DNA of 5,937 bases. Origin: an uncultured Bacilli bacterium. GTDB lineage: Bacteria > Bacillota_I > Bacilli_A > RFN20 > CAG-826. The position numbers and the translations under genes were made by a program. The notes beneath the pieces were generated by a model. That model was not told the DNA's origin. It saw only the letters and a program-made list of their open reading frames with translations, and ran no database searches. Location: NCBI GenBank assembly GCA_934162685.1, contig CAKPJO010000099.1, forward strand, positions 1 to 5,937. Direction: 5' to 3'. Positions 4,204-5,937 of this stretch are shown piece after piece (position 1 is the first letter of the stretch; the number at the start of each line of letters is the position of its first letter).

Positions 4204-5937
4204 TTATTTTAATTCAACAAGAATACGAATTCCAGACATTAATGAATCACCAGGAATACGAACGTAAACACCATCTTTATATAATTGAGTGCCATCGCCT
4301 TTATTAGCTAATGGGTAATCTTTTTCTACAAAGCCATTATCTTTTAATAATTGAACATAATCTGCTAAATAACCTTCACTATAAGTATCAGAATCACTTG
4401 CTGCATATGTATCATTGAAGATGCAAGCCCATAAATATGTTCCATCATTAGTAACATCAACATCCCAGTTACCTTCAATTTTATCGCTATATAAGAATGG
4501 AACTAAGGCAATTTGTTCAGCAGTGAATTTTTCTTCACCAATCAATTTTTCATATACGTTAGCGGCACCTTTGTCCCATGTTGTAGGGGCAACCCAATCA
4601 CCGAATGTTGAGAAATCTAATTCTTCTGGAAGTACGGTAGTACCATAATCACTAAATTCAATTGTTTCAGTACCTTTGAACATGCCATAGCCATCAAATT
4701 CATATTCAATTTTAGTTAATGCTTTATTAGTTGTATATTCATCAACCTTTACTTCTTTAGCTTCCATAGTTAATGATGAAGGAATAATTGAATTGATGTT
4801 GTTATAGCCAAATACATGATCACTAACATTTTCAATATTATCATATAAACGGAATGTATGAGTGCCATCTTCTTTTACTTCAACAGGTTCAAAAGCTTGG
4901 TAAGAAATATTCATGTTGAAGAAATCTTTTAATTTTTTACCAGTTCTTTCTGGACCTGAAGCAATTACTTTATTATCTTCTGTAACCTTGAAAGGAGCAA
5001 GTCCTGTAGATGTTTCAAAGAAGCCAGTAATAATATGGATTGGATCTCCTGTTGAACCTTCTTCGGTATCAACAGATTCTTGATCAATAATAATTGTATT
5101 CATTCCATAACTTTTAGAAGTAACACCGCTACGCTTTACAACAGAAATAGTCTTTTTATAATTGTTTACTCCAACTCCGGTATTGGTAGATAGTGTGGCT
5201 TTAAATGAATATTGGAAATCTACATAAGAAGAATATTTTCCTTCATTATCAAAAGCATTTAAAGCATACTTAAGTATGTTATCACTTGGTTCCTCATGAG
5301 GAGTAAATGACTTATATTCATAATCTTGGCCAAAATCAATAGTAATATCATAATACATTTTTTTACCATAAGTATCGTATCTTAAAGTTGATAGTGCATG
5401 AATGCTAGATACTTTGTTTTCAGAAGTTGTTAAAGTCATTGAAAGGATTTCGCCAGGTTCATAATCTAATAATTTAGAAATAAATCCTCGACCATTATAT
5501 CCGAAATATGTATAGGTGTTTTCGGATGTTTTTCTAAATGCATCTTTTTCAATTAATGATGAAATATGAGGAGCGATATTGTCAAACATATCACCAGTGT
5601 CTTCATCGACAACTACATTTTTATAATTTAAGTATCTTCTTATTGCATGACCTGTTGAAGAATCTTTTGTGTAATAAAATGATTTAGAATTAGTTGATGA
5701 ACCACTAGAACGGACAATTTGTTTTTTGCCTTCTTCCATAATTACTTTATCTTCTTGGTCAACACTAACTTTTCCATCATAATTATAATTAACGACACTA
5801 TGGAATGCTTGTTTGCCAGCTAATGAAGTAATTAATGAGTCAGATAAACTCTCGCTTGGTAAAGAATAAGAAGCTAAGAATGCATCTAATTCAGAAACGC
5901 TTGATTTACCAACTTTAGTAATTTTTCCCTTTAAAGT
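4204..5937 (-). CDS. Large repetitive, probably exported protein, C-terminal 577 residues (N-terminus outside window)
   Basis: The frame is open from the window edge to the stop at 4206-4204. An ATG at 5739 is internal: it has no ribosome site and 66 in-frame residues precede it, so the real start lies beyond 5937. The visible part has no membrane span and is rich in Tyr, Asp, Thr and Ser beta-strand sequence, as in surface lipoproteins of AT-rich Bacilli; export is inferred, since the signal peptide is not in view. Two tandem modules of about 200 residues can be traced (about 33-210 and 220-428): each has a KK-x-I-V/S...SKS strand region, then an AF...YTYF/HTFR region, then a YDITIDF/YEYEFDG-like strand. 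A distinct C-terminal domain of about 115 residues follows, with WDVDVTNDGTYLW (491-503) and the helix GYLADYVQLLKDNGF (522-536), ending GIRILVELK. No enzymatic motif is seen. Function unknown; a ligand-binding or adhesive surface protein is possible. Confidence 0.85.
   Translation of the reverse strand, partial: TLKGKITKVGKSSVSELDAFLASYSLPSESLSDSLITSLAGKQAFHSVVNYNYDGKVSVDQEDKVIMEEGKKQIVRSSGSSTNSKSFYYTKDSSTGHAIRRYLNYKNVVVDEDTGDMFDNIAPHISSLIEKDAFRKTSENTYTYFGYNGRGFISKLLDYEPGEILSMTLTTSENKVSSIHALSTLRYDTYGKKMYYDITIDFGQDYEYKSFTPHEEPSDNILKYALNAFDNEGKYSSYVDFQYSFKATLSTNTGVGVNNYKKTISVVKRSGVTSKSYGMNTIIIDQESVDTEEGSTGDPIHIITGFFETSTGLAPFKVTEDNKVIASGPERTGKKLKDFFNMNISYQAFEPVEVKEDGTHTFRLYDNIENVSDHVFGYNNINSIIPSSLTMEAKEVKVDEYTTNKALTKIEYEFDGYGMFKGTETIEFSDYGTTVLPEELDFSTFGDWVAPTTWDKGAANVYEKLIGEEKFTAEQIALVPFLYSDKIEGNWDVDVTNDGTYLWACIFNDTYAASDSDTYSEGYLADYVQLLKDNGFVEKDYPLANKGDGTQLYKDGVYVRIPGDSLMSGIRILVELK

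Noticed and set aside
4415..4648. Plus-strand 77-codon open frame
   Set aside because: It is fully inside the large minus-strand gene, which has far better coding character; this is an antisense shadow.
5737..5739. ATG at 5739 as start of the large minus-strand gene
   Set aside because: No Shine-Dalgarno precedes it, and 66 in-frame codons with the same composition and matching repeat structure continue to the window edge.

Overview
This AT-rich window (roughly 30% G+C by eye) uses the standard code and Gram-positive-style ribosome binding sites. It carries a Ser/Thr-rich lipoprotein tether typical of AT-rich Firmicutes and Mollicutes relatives. The most likely source is an uncultured low-GC member of the Bacilli/Mollicutes lineage; this is inferred from style, not from a marker gene.

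Layout. Positions 1-1355 hold two co-directional minus-strand genes: an SPFH/slipin protein, followed 19 bases downstream by an unrecognised gene that leaves the window. Positions 1356-1952 contain no protein gene I believe in. Instead there is a minus-strand structured RNA of about 450 nt, richer in G+C than its surroundings, with no clear terminator before the slipin gene. Positions 1953-3038 hold a minus-strand gene for an all-helical protein with a HEPN-type R-X5-H motif, ended by its own hairpin terminator just before the RNA. Positions 3039-3285 are a very AT-rich divergent intergenic region with three tandem 23-bp repeats and candidate promoters in both directions. Positions 3286-4179 encode a plus-strand secreted alpha/beta-hydrolase lipoprotein. 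It converges on a minus-strand gene (4204 to the window edge) for a large repetitive, probably surface-exposed protein, with a bidirectional terminator between them.

The most notable object is the RNA at about 1400-1847. It contains a nearly complete tRNA elbow in circularly permuted order: T-arm first, then an acceptor-like stem closed by a UUCG tetraloop, then U8/A9 and a canonical D-arm. A possible long variable arm lies on the T-arm side. Where an anticodon arm would be, the RNA opens into two large flanking domains. The downstream domain has three nested long-range helices, a hairpin and a predicted pseudoknot. I do not recognise it as a known RNA class. It could be a permuted-exon (circular RNA) arrangement, a structured leader of the slipin operon, or a tRNA mimic linked to the neighbouring HEPN protein. 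None of these is proven here.
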